Shown here: one piece after another, positions 8,873 to 17,174 of the stretch
How positions within the stretch are numbered: the stretch's first letter is position 1
How the letters are laid out: each line of letters opens with the position of its first letter
NCBI GenBank assembly: GCA_029432795.1
Contig: JARNMJ010000040.1
Location: forward strand, 1-41,696
Length of the DNA: 41,696 nucleotides
Source: Pontiellaceae bacterium B12219
GTDB lineage: Bacteria; Verrucomicrobiota; Kiritimatiellia; Kiritimatiellales; Pontiellaceae
Reading direction: 5' to 3'
Made by a program: the position numbers and the translations under genes
Notes under the pieces: model-generated
Databases searched by the model: none
Told to the model about the DNA's origin: nothing
What the model saw: only the letters and a program-made list of their open reading frames with translations

Positions 8873-9901
8873 ATGCTGCGCACGATTAAGATCGATTGGG
8901 AACACCTCGCTGATTTCCAGACTCTGGAAACGCCCTTCCCCCGCCCGGAACGCACCTTTCCCGGCATTGATGAAATCAATCCGGAGACGTTTCCAGCCTT
9001 TCTGGATGATATCGAACTGGTCGGTATGGGCGGAGCCGGTTTCCCCACATCGGAAAAAATCAGAGCCAACCGACACTCTCACACCCTCGTCGTCAACGGC
9101 ATCGAATGTGAACCCGGCATTACCATCGACACCGCCGTACTTCTGCACGAATCGCTCTGGGTGGCAGCCGGCGCCGAAGCCTGTGCAAAAGCCATTGGCG
9201 CAAAAAATATCGTGCTCGTTGTGAAGAACGATCCCGAGCTGATTGCCAAATTCCGGAAACTCTACGACGAATTTAAAATCATCCCCTTTAAAAACACATA
9301 CCCTTCCGGAGCGGAAAAAATCATCCTCGAAAAACTGATCGGCAAACGGCCTGCTCCCGGCACACGGCCCTTTCAGTTCGGATATCTGATTCAGAACGTC
9401 GTCTCTCTGCGCGCCGTCGGCCGTGCGATCATCGACGGTATTGCCGTCGTTGAACGCCCCCTCACATTGACCATGCCTTCGATCGGATTTTATAAAAACA
9501 TCATTGCCCCGATCGGGCTCAGTATCCGCGAAATACTGGCCATCAACAACCTGCCCTACGATCCAGCCATTCACATTATTTCCGATTCAGGACTGATGAT
9601 GGGAAAGGAAGTCAGCCTCGACGACGCAATTGAAAAAACCACGCTCTCCCTCCTCATCCTGAAACGTGACGCCGTATGGCGCGAGGAACGGCCCTGTACC
9701 CGGTGCGGAGCCTGCAACACCGCCTGCCCGCTCGGCCTGCACCCGTTCACGCTCACAGAAAAAATCAGAAAAGGAAAAACAACAAACAACGCCTTTAAAG
9801 GACAGATGGCCGAGTGCTTTCTCTGCGGCGTCTGTTCCGCCGTCTGCCCGTCCGACATCCCGCTCGTTCAAACCCTGGCAGAAGGAAAAAAATGCCTGTA
9901 G
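8873..9901 (+). CDS. RnfC-like iron-sulfur/NADH-binding protein lacking the N-terminal domain
   Basis: This 342-aa protein resembles the core of RnfC. Residues about 45-200 contain the NADH/FMN-binding fold of complex I 51-kDa-like proteins (GMGGAGFPTSEK, NGIECEPGI), followed by a probable SLBB-like segment. Two [4Fe-4S] motifs follow: Cys275, 278, 281, 285 (CTRCGACNTACP) and Cys315, 318, 321, 325 (CFLCGVCSAVCP). Standard RnfC is usually over 430 aa and begins with a barrel-sandwich domain that is missing here. It would pass electrons from NADH or ferredoxin to the FMN proteins at the membrane. The gene is 3 bp after the RnfG-like gene and overlaps the RnfD-like gene by 10 bp. A palindrome copy encodes FQTLE near its start. 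Confidence 0.8.
   Translation: MLRTIKIDWEHLADFQTLETPFPRPERTFPGIDEINPETFPAFLDDIELVGMGGAGFPTSEKIRANRHSHTLVVNGIECEPGITIDTAVLLHESLWVAAGAEACAKAIGAKNIVLVVKNDPELIAKFRKLYDEFKIIPFKNTYPSGAEKIILEKLIGKRPAPGTRPFQFGYLIQNVVSLRAVGRAIIDGIAVVERPLTLTMPSIGFYKNIIAPIGLSIREILAINNLPYDPAIHIISDSGLMMGKEVSLDDAIEKTTLSLLILKRDAVWREERPCTRCGACNTACPLGLHPFTLTEKIRKGKTTNNAFKGQMAECFLCGVCSAVCPSDIPLVQTLAEGKKCL
8915..8929. repeat. Dispersed palindrome copy 5 (TTCCAGACTCTGGAA)
   Basis: Exact match with the G/C-pair variant at the inner arm position. Encodes FQTLE in the RnfC-like gene. Confidence 0.8.
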
Positions 9902-10857
9902 TCAGCCCCTTCATCCGAACCGGTTCCCGCTCCTCCGCCATGGCGGCGTGGGCAATGATCGCACTGCTGGTGCCCTGCTCGATCTACAGCGTACTCTACG
10001 ATTCAACCTTTATTTGGCGGCTGATCGGCTATGCCCTGCTCGGCATGCTGGCCGAAACGATTTACACCCTGCTTGTGAAACGAAAACGGCGGCTCATCTG
10101 TATGGGCTCCGGCTTTACCGCCGCGCTTATTGCCGCCAGCGTTCCGCCCTCGATGCCGTTTCTTCCGATGCTTTTTGCCATTCTGATTGCGATCTGGATC
10201 ATAAAACTTCCAATGGTTGGAAGTCCGTTGCGGTTCAACGCCGCCATGGTCGGGCGCCTTTTCCTCATGCTGGTCTATCCGGCCCAAACCGTAAACTGGG
10301 GCACACCGACGGTCGACGTGATTTCCACGGCCACGCCGCAGGAACTGTATCGCACCGAAGGGTTTCCGCTTGAATGGTCCGAATGGCTGTTCAGCAAAAT
10401 TGACGGAACGTGGGAAGGTTTGTTTTTACTGGTCCCCGGAAGCCCCGGCGAAACCTTTCCGTTATTGCTTGTTTTGCTGGGCGGGTGGCTTTGCCGGAAA
10501 GGGATTCTCGGATGGAGAACACCGCTCTTCTTCCTGATTTCATTCAGCATTACCACCGCTGTTTTTGGTCACTCCCCACTCTTTAACCTGCTCTCTTCAG
10601 CCACTCTCTTCAGCGCCATATTTATTGTGGCCGATCCGGTCTCCACGCCGATGAGCAAAAGCGGGCAGATCATTTGCGGCATCATCATCGGCCTCGGCAA
10701 TGCACTGGTTCGTGAATTCACGTTTTACACCGAAGCCATTGTCTATGCTGTTCTGATCGGCAACCTGTGCGCCCCATTGCTCGACCGCATGGCCTTCGAG
10801 CTCCGCGGAAAAGCACTGTTCAAACGCATGACTGAAGTTCCAACGATTGGAAAATAA
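9892..10857 (+). CDS. RnfD-like membrane protein
   Basis: This 321-aa integral membrane protein of the RnfD/NqrB family has about eight to ten hydrophobic segments and family signatures such as GSPLRFNAAMVGRLFLMLVYP and VADPVSTPMSKSGQI. The family attaches FMN to a threonine in an SGAT-type motif; here the corresponding stretch reads DVISTATPQ, with the threonine kept and the glycine replaced. I chose the ATG at 9892, inside the end of the RnfC-like gene, because AGAAGG lies 7 nt upstream and the longer frame from 9814 would add 26 Arg-rich residues before the first helix. The operon seems to end here: a terminator-like hairpin and the convergent trxB follow. No rnfA, rnfB or rnfE is present. 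Confidence 0.8.
   Translation: MPVVSPFIRTGSRSSAMAAWAMIALLVPCSIYSVLYDSTFIWRLIGYALLGMLAETIYTLLVKRKRRLICMGSGFTAALIAASVPPSMPFLPMLFAILIAIWIIKLPMVGSPLRFNAAMVGRLFLMLVYPAQTVNWGTPTVDVISTATPQELYRTEGFPLEWSEWLFSKIDGTWEGLFLLVPGSPGETFPLLLVLLGGWLCRKGILGWRTPLFFLISFSITTAVFGHSPLFNLLSSATLFSAIFIVADPVSTPMSKSGQIICGIIIGLGNALVREFTFYTEAIVYAVLIGNLCAPLLDRMAFELRGKALFKRMTEVPTIGK
10208..10222. repeat. Dispersed palindrome copy 6 (TTCCAATGGTTGGAA)
   Basis: Exact match inside the RnfD-like gene, encoding PMVG; flanking C and G extend the symmetry by one base on each side. Confidence 0.85.
10838..10852. repeat. Dispersed palindrome copy 7 (TTCCAACGATTGGAA)
   Basis: Exact match at the very end of the RnfD-like gene, encoding PTIG two codons before the stop. 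Confidence 0.85.
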
Positions 10858-10883
10858 AAAACCCGCCGGAAATCCGACGGGTT
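10858..10883 (-). terminator. Intrinsic terminator of trxB (shared by convergent genes)
   Basis: Arms AACCCG-C-CGG and CCG-A-CGGGTT (10859-10882) around AAAT. On the minus strand the stem is followed by a T-run (the A-run before 10860), giving a classic terminator for trxB. The plus side has only a weak T-rich tail for the RnfD-like gene. Confidence 0.75.
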
Positions 10884-10891
10884 GTTCTTAT

Positions 10892-10906
10892 TTCCAAGAA
10901 TTGGAA
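10892..10906. repeat. Dispersed palindrome copy 8 (TTCCAAGAATTGGAA)
   Basis: Exact match between the terminator and the trxB stop codon, so in the trxB 3' untranslated region. A second copy lies only 39 bp away. Confidence 0.85.
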
Positions 10907-10915
10907 ATATTTTGG

Positions 10916-11839
10916 TTATTCGCCGAGCGATTCCAGATAACGTTCTGCTTCGAGGGCGGCCGCGCATCCGGTTCCGGCAGCTGTGACGGCCTGACGGTAA
11001 ATTGCGTCGGAAACATCGCCCGCAGCATAAACACCTTCATATTTGGTCTTCACGCCGTCAGCAATCAGATAGCCAACCTCGTCCATTTCCAACTGTCCTT
11101 CAAAGGCTTCGGTGTTGGGCTTGTGGCCGATGGCTGAAAAATATCCAATGGCCGGAACTTCCGTAATTTCATCGGTCTTTACATTTTTAATGCGCACACC
11201 GGTTACGCCGGAGTCGTCGCCGACAATTTCTTCGACGGTTGAATTCCAGGCCATTTCAATTTTCGGGTGATTGATGGCGCGGTCAGCCATAATTTTGGAG
11301 GCACGGAGTTCGTCGCGGCGATGCACCAGTGTGACCTTGGAGGCAAAGCGGGTCAGAAAAATGGCTTCTTCGCAGGCGGTATCTCCGCCGCCAACCACAA
11401 CCACCGGAACATCTTTATAGAAGGCACCGTCGCAGGTGGCACAGGCGGAAACTCCGCGGCCCATAAATTTCTGTTCCGATTCCAGACCGAGATACTTGGC
11501 AGTTGCACCCGTGGCAATAATCACAGTTTTGGCTTCGATCGGATCGCCGGCCATCATTTCCAGCGTGTAGGGCTTTTTCGAAAAATCGGCTTTGGCAACC
11601 GCATCGTACTGCAGAAATCTGGTTCCGAAGCGTTCGGCCTGAGCCCTGAATTTATCCATCATTTCAGTTCCGTCGATTCCGTCAGGAAACCCGGGATAGT
11701 TTTCCACTTCAGTTGTAGTGGTCAGCTGCCCGCCGGGTTGCATTCCTTCAATCACGAGGGGCGACAAATTTGCGCGGGCACAATAGATGGCTGCAGTGAT
11801 TCCTGCAGCACCGGCTCCGATGATTACAACATTTTCCAT
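10916..11839 (-). CDS. trxB: Thioredoxin reductase
   Basis: This flavoenzyme reduces thioredoxin with NADPH in the cytoplasm. The 307-aa protein has the FAD-binding [12 protein letters not shown] at residues 8-19, the redox-active disulfide CATC (Cys133/Cys136), the NADPH-binding GGGDTA at 150-155 with an HRRDELRAS basic patch after it, and the C-terminal FAD motif GVYAAGDV. Length and order of domains are those of low-molecular-weight bacterial TrxB. The ribosome binding site AAGGAAACGAT precedes the ATG at 11839. It is divergent from the dihydrolipoyl dehydrogenase gene and has its own terminator. Confidence 0.96.
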   Translation of the reverse strand: MENVVIIGAGAAGITAAIYCARANLSPLVIEGMQPGGQLTTTTEVENYPGFPDGIDGTEMMDKFRAQAERFGTRFLQYDAVAKADFSKKPYTLEMMAGDPIEAKTVIIATGATAKYLGLESEQKFMGRGVSACATCDGAFYKDVPVVVVGGGDTACEEAIFLTRFASKVTLVHRRDELRASKIMADRAINHPKIEMAWNSTVEEIVGDDSGVTGVRIKNVKTDEITEVPAIGYFSAIGHKPNTEAFEGQLEMDEVGYLIADGVKTKYEGVYAAGDVSDAIYRQAVTAAGTGCAAALEAERYLESLGE

Positions 11840-12110
11840 ATCGTTTCCTTCAGTTTACATTCACTTAATGGACGGAAAAACTACACGAACGTTCATTCCA
11901 AATCAAACGAGTTTACTTTTAAACAGAAAACACCCGGAACATTCCTCCCGCTTTAAAACCGCCTGGAGTGCATGCGGCAACACTGCATACCACCTGATTT
12001 CCGAATCCCCTCACAATGACCGCTTTTCCAAACATTGGAAATCGCTTTCGGTTGACTCGACTCGAATAAATTCCCAATACTCCGATCACTATTTAAGGAG
12101 AGCGATCACT
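11840..12110. other. Divergent intergenic region, trxB and lpd-like gene
   Basis: This 271-bp region must hold promoters in both directions. A rightward candidate is TTGACT (12052-12057), 17-bp spacer, CAATAC (12075-12080), just after an exact palindrome copy at 12026-12040. The leftward promoter is not clear. No gene is seen. Confidence 0.4.
12026..12040. repeat. Dispersed palindrome copy 9 (TTCCAAACATTGGAA)
   Basis: Exact match, 12 bp upstream of a candidate -35 box of the dihydrolipoyl dehydrogenase gene. Confidence 0.85.
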
Positions 12111-13499
12111 ATGGATTTTGACGTAATTGTTATCGGAGCGGGCCCGGGAGGCTATCCGGCCGCCATCAAAGCTGCCCAACTGGGTGCAAAAACAGCAATC
12201 ATCGAACGCGAATGGCTCGGCGGAACCTGCCTGAACTGCGGTTGTATTCCCACCAAAACGCTGATTGCCGGCGCTGAAGTTTATCAGAAAATCCTGCATG
12301 CGGAATCGTTCGGCATTAAAGTGGGCAAGCCGAAAATTGACTATCCGGCCATGAAAAAGCGTAAGGATGATGTCATCCAAACGCAGCAGAACGGCATTGC
12401 CTATCTGCTTAAATCGCACGGCGTTACCCTTTTTGAAGGCACCGGTTCATTCCGCGATGCCAATACGATCGCCGTGAAAAACTCCGATGGTTCCACCAAA
12501 GAAATTACCGGAAAAACCATCATCATTGCCACAGGCTCCACCTCGACCGTTCCCGGATTTATTCCGAAGCATGAACGAATTGTCGAAAGCCGGGCATTTC
12601 TGGAACTGGAAAAACTGCCCAAAACTCTGCTGGTACTCGGCGGCGGCTACATCGGTTCCGAACTGGCCTGTATGGCGGCCGGTCTCGGTGTGAAAGTAAC
12701 CATTGTTGAGCTGCTGCCCGATGTGCTGATGCTGCTCGATACGGACATTCGCAATGTGGTGAAAAAGCACATGAAGAGCGAGCTGGGCATGACCCTGCTC
12801 ACCGGCGATGCGATGCAGGACATTCAGGCAACGGAAAAAAGCGTAACCGCAAAAGCGGGCGATCAAACGCTGGAAGCGGATATGCTGCTGGTTTCAATCG
12901 GCCGGAGCCCTGTAACAGACGGACTGAATATTGAAGCGGCCGGTGTGGCCCTGAATGAACGCGGTTATGTGGAAGTGGACGAACTGAGCCGCACCAATGT
13001 TCCGCATATTTACTGCATCGGCGATGTTTCCGGACGGATGCAGCTCGCGCACGCCGCCACTTCGCAGGCGATGTATGCCGTTGAACATGCCGTTAAAGGG
13101 GAAGAAAAAATCGAAGAAGTGGTCATTCCGGGGGTCATCTTCACCTCCCCGGAAGTCGCGCTGGTTGGCCTGACAGAAGACGAATGCAAAAAACTTGGCC
13201 GCTCGGTGAATGTGGGCAAATTCCAGTTTAAACCGCTCGGAAAAGCCCAGGCGGCCAATGAAACCGAAGGTTTTGTGAAGATTATTGCGGATAAGGAAAG
13301 CGACATCATCATCGGTGCGCAGTGTGCCGGTCCGCATGCCACGGACCTGATCAGCGAAATGGTGATTGCGGTGCGCGAGGAACTTACAGCGGAAGAACTC
13401 GGCAATACAGTCCACGCTCACCCGACATTTGCGGAAATCTGGATGGAGTGCGCGCACGCCCTGCATAAAGGATGTGTGCACGCACCACCGGCCCGTTAA
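12111..13499 (+). CDS. lpdA: Dihydrolipoyl dehydrogenase
   Basis: This FAD enzyme reoxidises dihydrolipoamide of 2-oxoacid dehydrogenase or glycine-cleavage complexes with NAD. The 462-aa protein has GAGPGGYPAAI at the FAD site (residues 9-19), the redox disulfide GGTCLNCGCIPTK (Cys40/Cys45, with an extra Cys43), the NAD-binding GGGYIGSELA, the FAD motif YCIGDV, and the catalytic HAHPTFAEIW near the C terminus. A longer open frame begins at 11787, but the ATG at 12111 has AAGGAG at 12095-12100 and aligns with the family N terminus. No partner E1/E2 or gcv genes are adjacent. An intrinsic terminator follows. Confidence 0.92.
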   Translation: MDFDVIVIGAGPGGYPAAIKAAQLGAKTAIIEREWLGGTCLNCGCIPTKTLIAGAEVYQKILHAESFGIKVGKPKIDYPAMKKRKDDVIQTQQNGIAYLLKSHGVTLFEGTGSFRDANTIAVKNSDGSTKEITGKTIIIATGSTSTVPGFIPKHERIVESRAFLELEKLPKTLLVLGGGYIGSELACMAAGLGVKVTIVELLPDVLMLLDTDIRNVVKKHMKSELGMTLLTGDAMQDIQATEKSVTAKAGDQTLEADMLLVSIGRSPVTDGLNIEAAGVALNERGYVEVDELSRTNVPHIYCIGDVSGRMQLAHAATSQAMYAVEHAVKGEEKIEEVVIPGVIFTSPEVALVGLTEDECKKLGRSVNVGKFQFKPLGKAQAANETEGFVKIIADKESDIIIGAQCAGPHATDLISEMVIAVREELTAEELGNTVHAHPTFAEIWMECAHALHKGCVHAPPAR

Positions 13500-13528
13500 T
13501 CAAAAGACATCGTCCAAACGAGCGGTTT

Positions 13529-13557
13529 AAAAACGTCTTGGTTTCAAGGCGTTTTTT
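13529..13557 (+). terminator. Intrinsic terminator of the dihydrolipoyl dehydrogenase gene
   Basis: Arms AAAAACG-T-CTTG and CAAG-G-CGTTTTT around GTTT, with the T-run at 13552-13557. It starts 30 bp after the stop codon. Confidence 0.85.
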
Positions 13558-13635
13558 CCTTTTTCCAAAGGTTGACCCCTCATTTTCAAACGGCTACGTT
13601 CTGCGGAATTGCCAAAAAGAAGACCTGATTTAAGA

Positions 13636-14658
13636 ATGAAAAAGATCAATCCAGCCATCCTTGCCATGTTGTTCGCTGCCGGAACCGGCCTTGCGCAGGA
13701 TACCGTTGTGCTGAATAACGGAGACATCCTTTCGGGCACAATTCTTGAACAGACGGCTGATCAAGTTTCTTTCAATTCACCGGTATTCGGTTCGATCAAC
13801 CTGAAACCTGACGATATTAAAGAAATTCGCAATTCGCAGAATCAAAAGGACCAAAAGAATACTCCGAAAGAAGGGCCGGCGAAAAAGGACGGAGCTATCG
13901 GAAATATTCCGAAAGCGAAGCCCAGCCAGCCGACGGCGGTCGCGAAAAAAGATCCGGTCAAAATGAAGCAGTGGTCGGGTCAGGCCGGACTTGCGATTGC
14001 CATTCGTGAAAAAACCAGCTCTAACCAGATTGGAGTCATACGTGAGGAAAAATACGAAACGTATCGCCTTTATGGAAACGTCCAATGGAAAGGAAAGCAG
14101 AACAAGCTGAACTGGGACTGGGTTTACCGCTACAGCAGTGATGAATATAAAGTGCGGGATGATTTCTTCAGCATTGCCCAGGTTTATAAACATTCCTTCA
14201 GTAACAAAAACCTCTATTCCTCCGCCAAAACCCTCTATCAGCGGGATTACAATCGGCGTATTGAAAATGAATTTCTGCAGACGGGAGAACTGGGAATTAC
14301 CTGGTTCGGCAAAGACTCAGACATTCAGTTGCAAACCTCCGCCGGCGCGGGGTATCATACGTACCAACGGCTTGATACCGCTCGAATCAACAAGAATACC
14401 ATCAGCCAGCCTGAATTCATTTTTGACCAGAATTTCCGATGGAATCTAATTAATACACTGGCCCTTACGCAGGGCTACACGCATCTCGGAAACCTGACAA
14501 ATTACCACTTCATCTTCTCCGCCGGTTTTGAAAACAAATTGGTGAAGGATCTGTTTGTGCGGATGGAATACCGGCTCGACCGCGATACCGAAGTCTATTA
14601 CGACGACAAAGGCTATTACGACAAAGCCATCCTCACCAGCTTCCTGTATAAATTCTAG
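13636..14658 (+). CDS. DUF481/YdiY-type outer-membrane protein
   Basis: This 340-aa protein starts with a signal peptide (MKKINPAILAMLFAAGTGLA). Residues about 22-60 carry a small beta domain (DTVVLNNGDILSGTILEQ... DDIKEIRNS) typical of verrucomicrobial outer-membrane proteins. A Lys/Pro-rich linker (about 65-110) follows, then a beta-barrel domain like DUF481, ending SFLYKF with terminal Phe. Related E. coli YdiY is described as salt-induced, but the function is unknown. The start at 13636 is chosen over the in-frame ATG at 13609 because it gives a proper signal peptide. Its stop codon overlaps that of the convergent lipoprotein gene at a shared CTAG. Confidence 0.7.
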   Translation: MKKINPAILAMLFAAGTGLAQDTVVLNNGDILSGTILEQTADQVSFNSPVFGSINLKPDDIKEIRNSQNQKDQKNTPKEGPAKKDGAIGNIPKAKPSQPTAVAKKDPVKMKQWSGQAGLAIAIREKTSSNQIGVIREEKYETYRLYGNVQWKGKQNKLNWDWVYRYSSDEYKVRDDFFSIAQVYKHSFSNKNLYSSAKTLYQRDYNRRIENEFLQTGELGITWFGKDSDIQLQTSAGAGYHTYQRLDTARINKNTISQPEFIFDQNFRWNLINTLALTQGYTHLGNLTNYHFIFSAGFENKLVKDLFVRMEYRLDRDTEVYYDDKGYYDKAILTSFLYKF

Positions 14659-15176
14659 TCCGCTTCCGCCTGCTCCTTTCCAGACTCCGGAGGATCCACC
14701 TTATATTTGCTGGTTTTGATCGGTCTCACGGCGGTGGCTGCAAGCTGAACAATGCCATCCTGCACCCGGAACGGCTTTCCGTAGACAACAATCATATACC
14801 CCGGCTGAGCCCGCCCCTGCAAAACGCTGATTCGCGTAGGTTTATCAACGACCCATCCTGCACGGAAAACGCCCTCCCCTTCAGCCGACAACTGATAGGG
14901 TTTCTTCCAGTTAAATGCGCGCTGATCCACTTCAAAAGCCACCTGAACGGTTCGTTCTGTCTCCTTGAACCGGACATCTTTGATAACCCCCGCCCACACC
15001 ACCTCATTGGTGACATACGCATTAAAGTTTGTCTGAACATCCGCGAGAGCAATCGACCGGTCTGCCTGAACAAACGCTTTCTTCTCCCGACTTTTATAAG
15101 GCCGATAGGCTGTATCCCGCCGCATGGCACAACCGGAAAGAAACACAACTCCGAGTAACGCAATTCGTTTAATCAT
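14655..15176 (-). CDS. Predicted lipoprotein (possibly Slp-like)
   Basis: This 173-aa protein has a lipoprotein signal peptide with lipobox LSGC (Cys16). The mature part is hydrophilic with beta-prone segments (VVWAGVIKDVRFKETERTVQ, GYMIVVYGKPFRVQDG). The pattern 'WAGVI...TxVxVxF...DxRxF...' and a later 'GYMIVVYGKP' loosely recalls the Slp/OB-fold outer-membrane lipoproteins, but I am not certain. The C terminus is charged (PPESGKEQAEAD). The last bases overlap the stop of the convergent DUF481 gene, so the two genes share a transcription end without a visible terminator. Confidence 0.6.
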   Translation of the reverse strand: MIKRIALLGVVFLSGCAMRRDTAYRPYKSREKKAFVQADRSIALADVQTNFNAYVTNEVVWAGVIKDVRFKETERTVQVAFEVDQRAFNWKKPYQLSAEGEGVFRAGWVVDKPTRISVLQGRAQPGYMIVVYGKPFRVQDGIVQLAATAVRPIKTSKYKVDPPESGKEQAEAD

Positions 15177-15358
15177 CTAAACACTCCCCCAATTGAGAGA
15201 TACAAACTACCCAAACACGGCGTCTCTAACAACATATTCCGAGGAATCCTTCCGCCCGCATCATTAGTTTATAAACTTCCGGAATATTTTCACCCCCTGC
15301 TTCTTCAATCCCGATTTTTCAAACGCTGCGATTCAAGTTTATTTAATACGCGCACCAA

Positions 15359-15387
15359 TTGACACCTTTCAGCTAACTCCCTATATT
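15359..15387 (+). promoter_or_regulatory. Consensus sigma-70 promoter of thrS-infC
   Basis: TTGACA (15359-15364), 17-bp spacer, TATATT (15382-15387): near-perfect consensus. Transcription would start about 40 nt before the thrS ATG, leaving no room for a T-box or other long leader. The remaining upstream DNA (15177-15358) shows nothing else I can name. Confidence 0.8.
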
Positions 15388-15434
15388 TACGCTCTTTTTA
15401 CGGAATATTCTTTCTATCGAGGTTAAAAACGAAC

Positions 15435-17174
15435 ATGAACGATTTAGATCAGCTGCGCCACAGTTCGGCGCACGTGATGGCGGCGGCTGTTTGCCGACTC
15501 TTTGAAGACGTACAGCTGGACATCGGTCCGGCCACAGAAGACGGATTCTATTACGACTTTGAACTCCCGGCCCGCATCACCCCGGAAGACTTTGAGCGCA
15601 TTGAAGCGGAAATGCAGAAGATCATCGACGGGGACCACCCCTTTGAATGCAAAACCGTTTCCCGCGAAGAAGCAAAAGAGTTGCTGAAAGACCAGAAATA
15701 CAAACTCGAACGTCTGGCCGACATTCCGGAAGGCGACGAAATTACTTTTTATACCTGTGGCGAGTTCATGGATCTGTGCCGCGGTCCTCACGTGGAAAGC
15801 ACCGGCAAACTGCGCGCGTTCAAAATCATGAACATCGCGGGTTCATACTACCGTGGACGTGAAACCAACCCGATGCTGCAGCGCCTTTACGGCACCGCCT
15901 TTACCAACACAAAGCAACTGCGCCTGCACCTGAAACAGATTGAAGAGGCACAAAAACGCGACCACCGCAAACTGGGCAAGGAACTGGATCTGTTCTCTAT
16001 CTCGGAACAGGTGGGGCCCGGCTTGGTCAACTGGCATCCGAAAGGCGGCCGCATCCGTTCGCTTATTGAAGATTTCTGGAAAAAGGAACACTTTAAAAAC
16101 GGCTACGACATTGTTTACACCCCGCACATCGGCAAAGCCAACCTCTGGGAAACATCCGGCCATCTGGACTTTTACCGGGAAGGCATGTTTGCGGCCATGG
16201 ATGTGGACGGTCAGGAATACTTTGCGAAACCGATGAACTGCCCCTTCCACGTGGAGATCTATAAATCGGGTCTGCGCTCCTACCGCGAGCTGCCGCTCCG
16301 CTGGGCGGAACTCGGCACCGTTTACCGCTATGAAAAAGCCGGCACCCTGCACGGACTCTTCCGGGTTCGCGGCTTCACGCAGGACGATGCCCATATCTTC
16401 TGTACCGTCGAACAGATTGAAGACGAAGTGAAAGAAGTCATCCGCTTCTGCAACTTTATCTGGAAAACCTTCGGCTTCACGGAAGTGAAGGCCTATCTCT
16501 CCACCCGCCCCGAAAAGGCAGTTGGTGAAGAAGCGCGCTGGGATACGGCCACAAGATCGCTCGAAGCAGCAATTAAAGCAGAAGGCCTTCCATATGAAAT
16601 TGATGAAGGCGGCGGCGCATTCTACGGCCCAAAAATTGACTTGAAGGTGAAAGACGCCATCGGGCGTGAATGGCAGACCTCGACAATCCAGTTCGACTTT
16701 AACCTGCCCGAACGGTTTGATCTTAAATATATCGGCGACGACGGCGAAGCACACCGCCCCTACATGGTGCATCGCGCCCTGTTCGGCAGCATTGAACGCT
16801 TCTTCGGCATTCTGACCGAGCACTATACCGGCGGATTCCCCGTCTGGCTGGCTCCGGAACAGGTTCGCGTGCTTCCGCTCTCCGACGATCAGCTCGATTA
16901 TGCGGATGAAGTGCTTTCCAAACTTCGGAATGCAGAATTACGCGCCACAATTGACAAAAAGCAGGGCAAACTGAACGGAAAAGTGAAGAATGCTCAGCTG
17001 GACAAAGTGCCTTATATGCTTATTATCGGTAAGCAAGAACAGGAAAACGGACTCGTTGCCGTGCGTCACCGCCTAACCGGCATGAAAGGTACGATCGGTT
17101 TAGATGAGTTTATCGCCCAGCTCAAACAGGAAGAGCTGGAAAAAAGAACAGTAGACATGGAGGTCTCAGATTAG
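15435..17174 (+). CDS. thrS: Threonyl-tRNA synthetase without TGS domain
   Basis: This enzyme charges tRNA-Thr with threonine and hydrolyses Ser-tRNA-Thr. The 579-aa protein starts directly at the editing domain (HSSAH at residues 9-13, metal-type HxxxH, with FMDLCRGPHV later). The class II catalytic core carries the zinc ligand context MNCPFH and motif 2 FRVRGFTQDDAHIFC. The C-terminal anticodon-binding domain starts near PVWLAPEQVRVLPL. Typical bacterial ThrRS is about 640 aa because of an N-terminal TGS domain of about 60 residues, which is absent; the upstream DNA holds the promoter, so it is not a misplaced start. The ATG is preceded by GAGG at 15419-15422. The stop codon overlaps the infC start. 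Confidence 0.95.
   Translation: MNDLDQLRHSSAHVMAAAVCRLFEDVQLDIGPATEDGFYYDFELPARITPEDFERIEAEMQKIIDGDHPFECKTVSREEAKELLKDQKYKLERLADIPEGDEITFYTCGEFMDLCRGPHVESTGKLRAFKIMNIAGSYYRGRETNPMLQRLYGTAFTNTKQLRLHLKQIEEAQKRDHRKLGKELDLFSISEQVGPGLVNWHPKGGRIRSLIEDFWKKEHFKNGYDIVYTPHIGKANLWETSGHLDFYREGMFAAMDVDGQEYFAKPMNCPFHVEIYKSGLRSYRELPLRWAELGTVYRYEKAGTLHGLFRVRGFTQDDAHIFCTVEQIEDEVKEVIRFCNFIWKTFGFTEVKAYLSTRPEKAVGEEARWDTATRSLEAAIKAEGLPYEIDEGGGAFYGPKIDLKVKDAIGREWQTSTIQFDFNLPERFDLKYIGDDGEAHRPYMVHRALFGSIERFFGILTEHYTGGFPVWLAPEQVRVLPLSDDQLDYADEVLSKLRNAELRATIDKKQGKLNGKVKNAQLDKVPYMLIIGKQEQENGLVAVRHRLTGMKGTIGLDEFIAQLKQEELEKRTVDMEVSD

Noticed and set aside
15177-15434. A T-box or other amino-acid-sensing leader before thrS
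   Set aside because: The consensus promoter leaves only about 40 nt of leader, too short for a T-box, and no anti-terminator pair is visible.
15843-16823. A 326-codon open frame antisense to thrS
   Set aside because: Reverse shadow of a highly biased real gene; no family features and no ribosome binding site.
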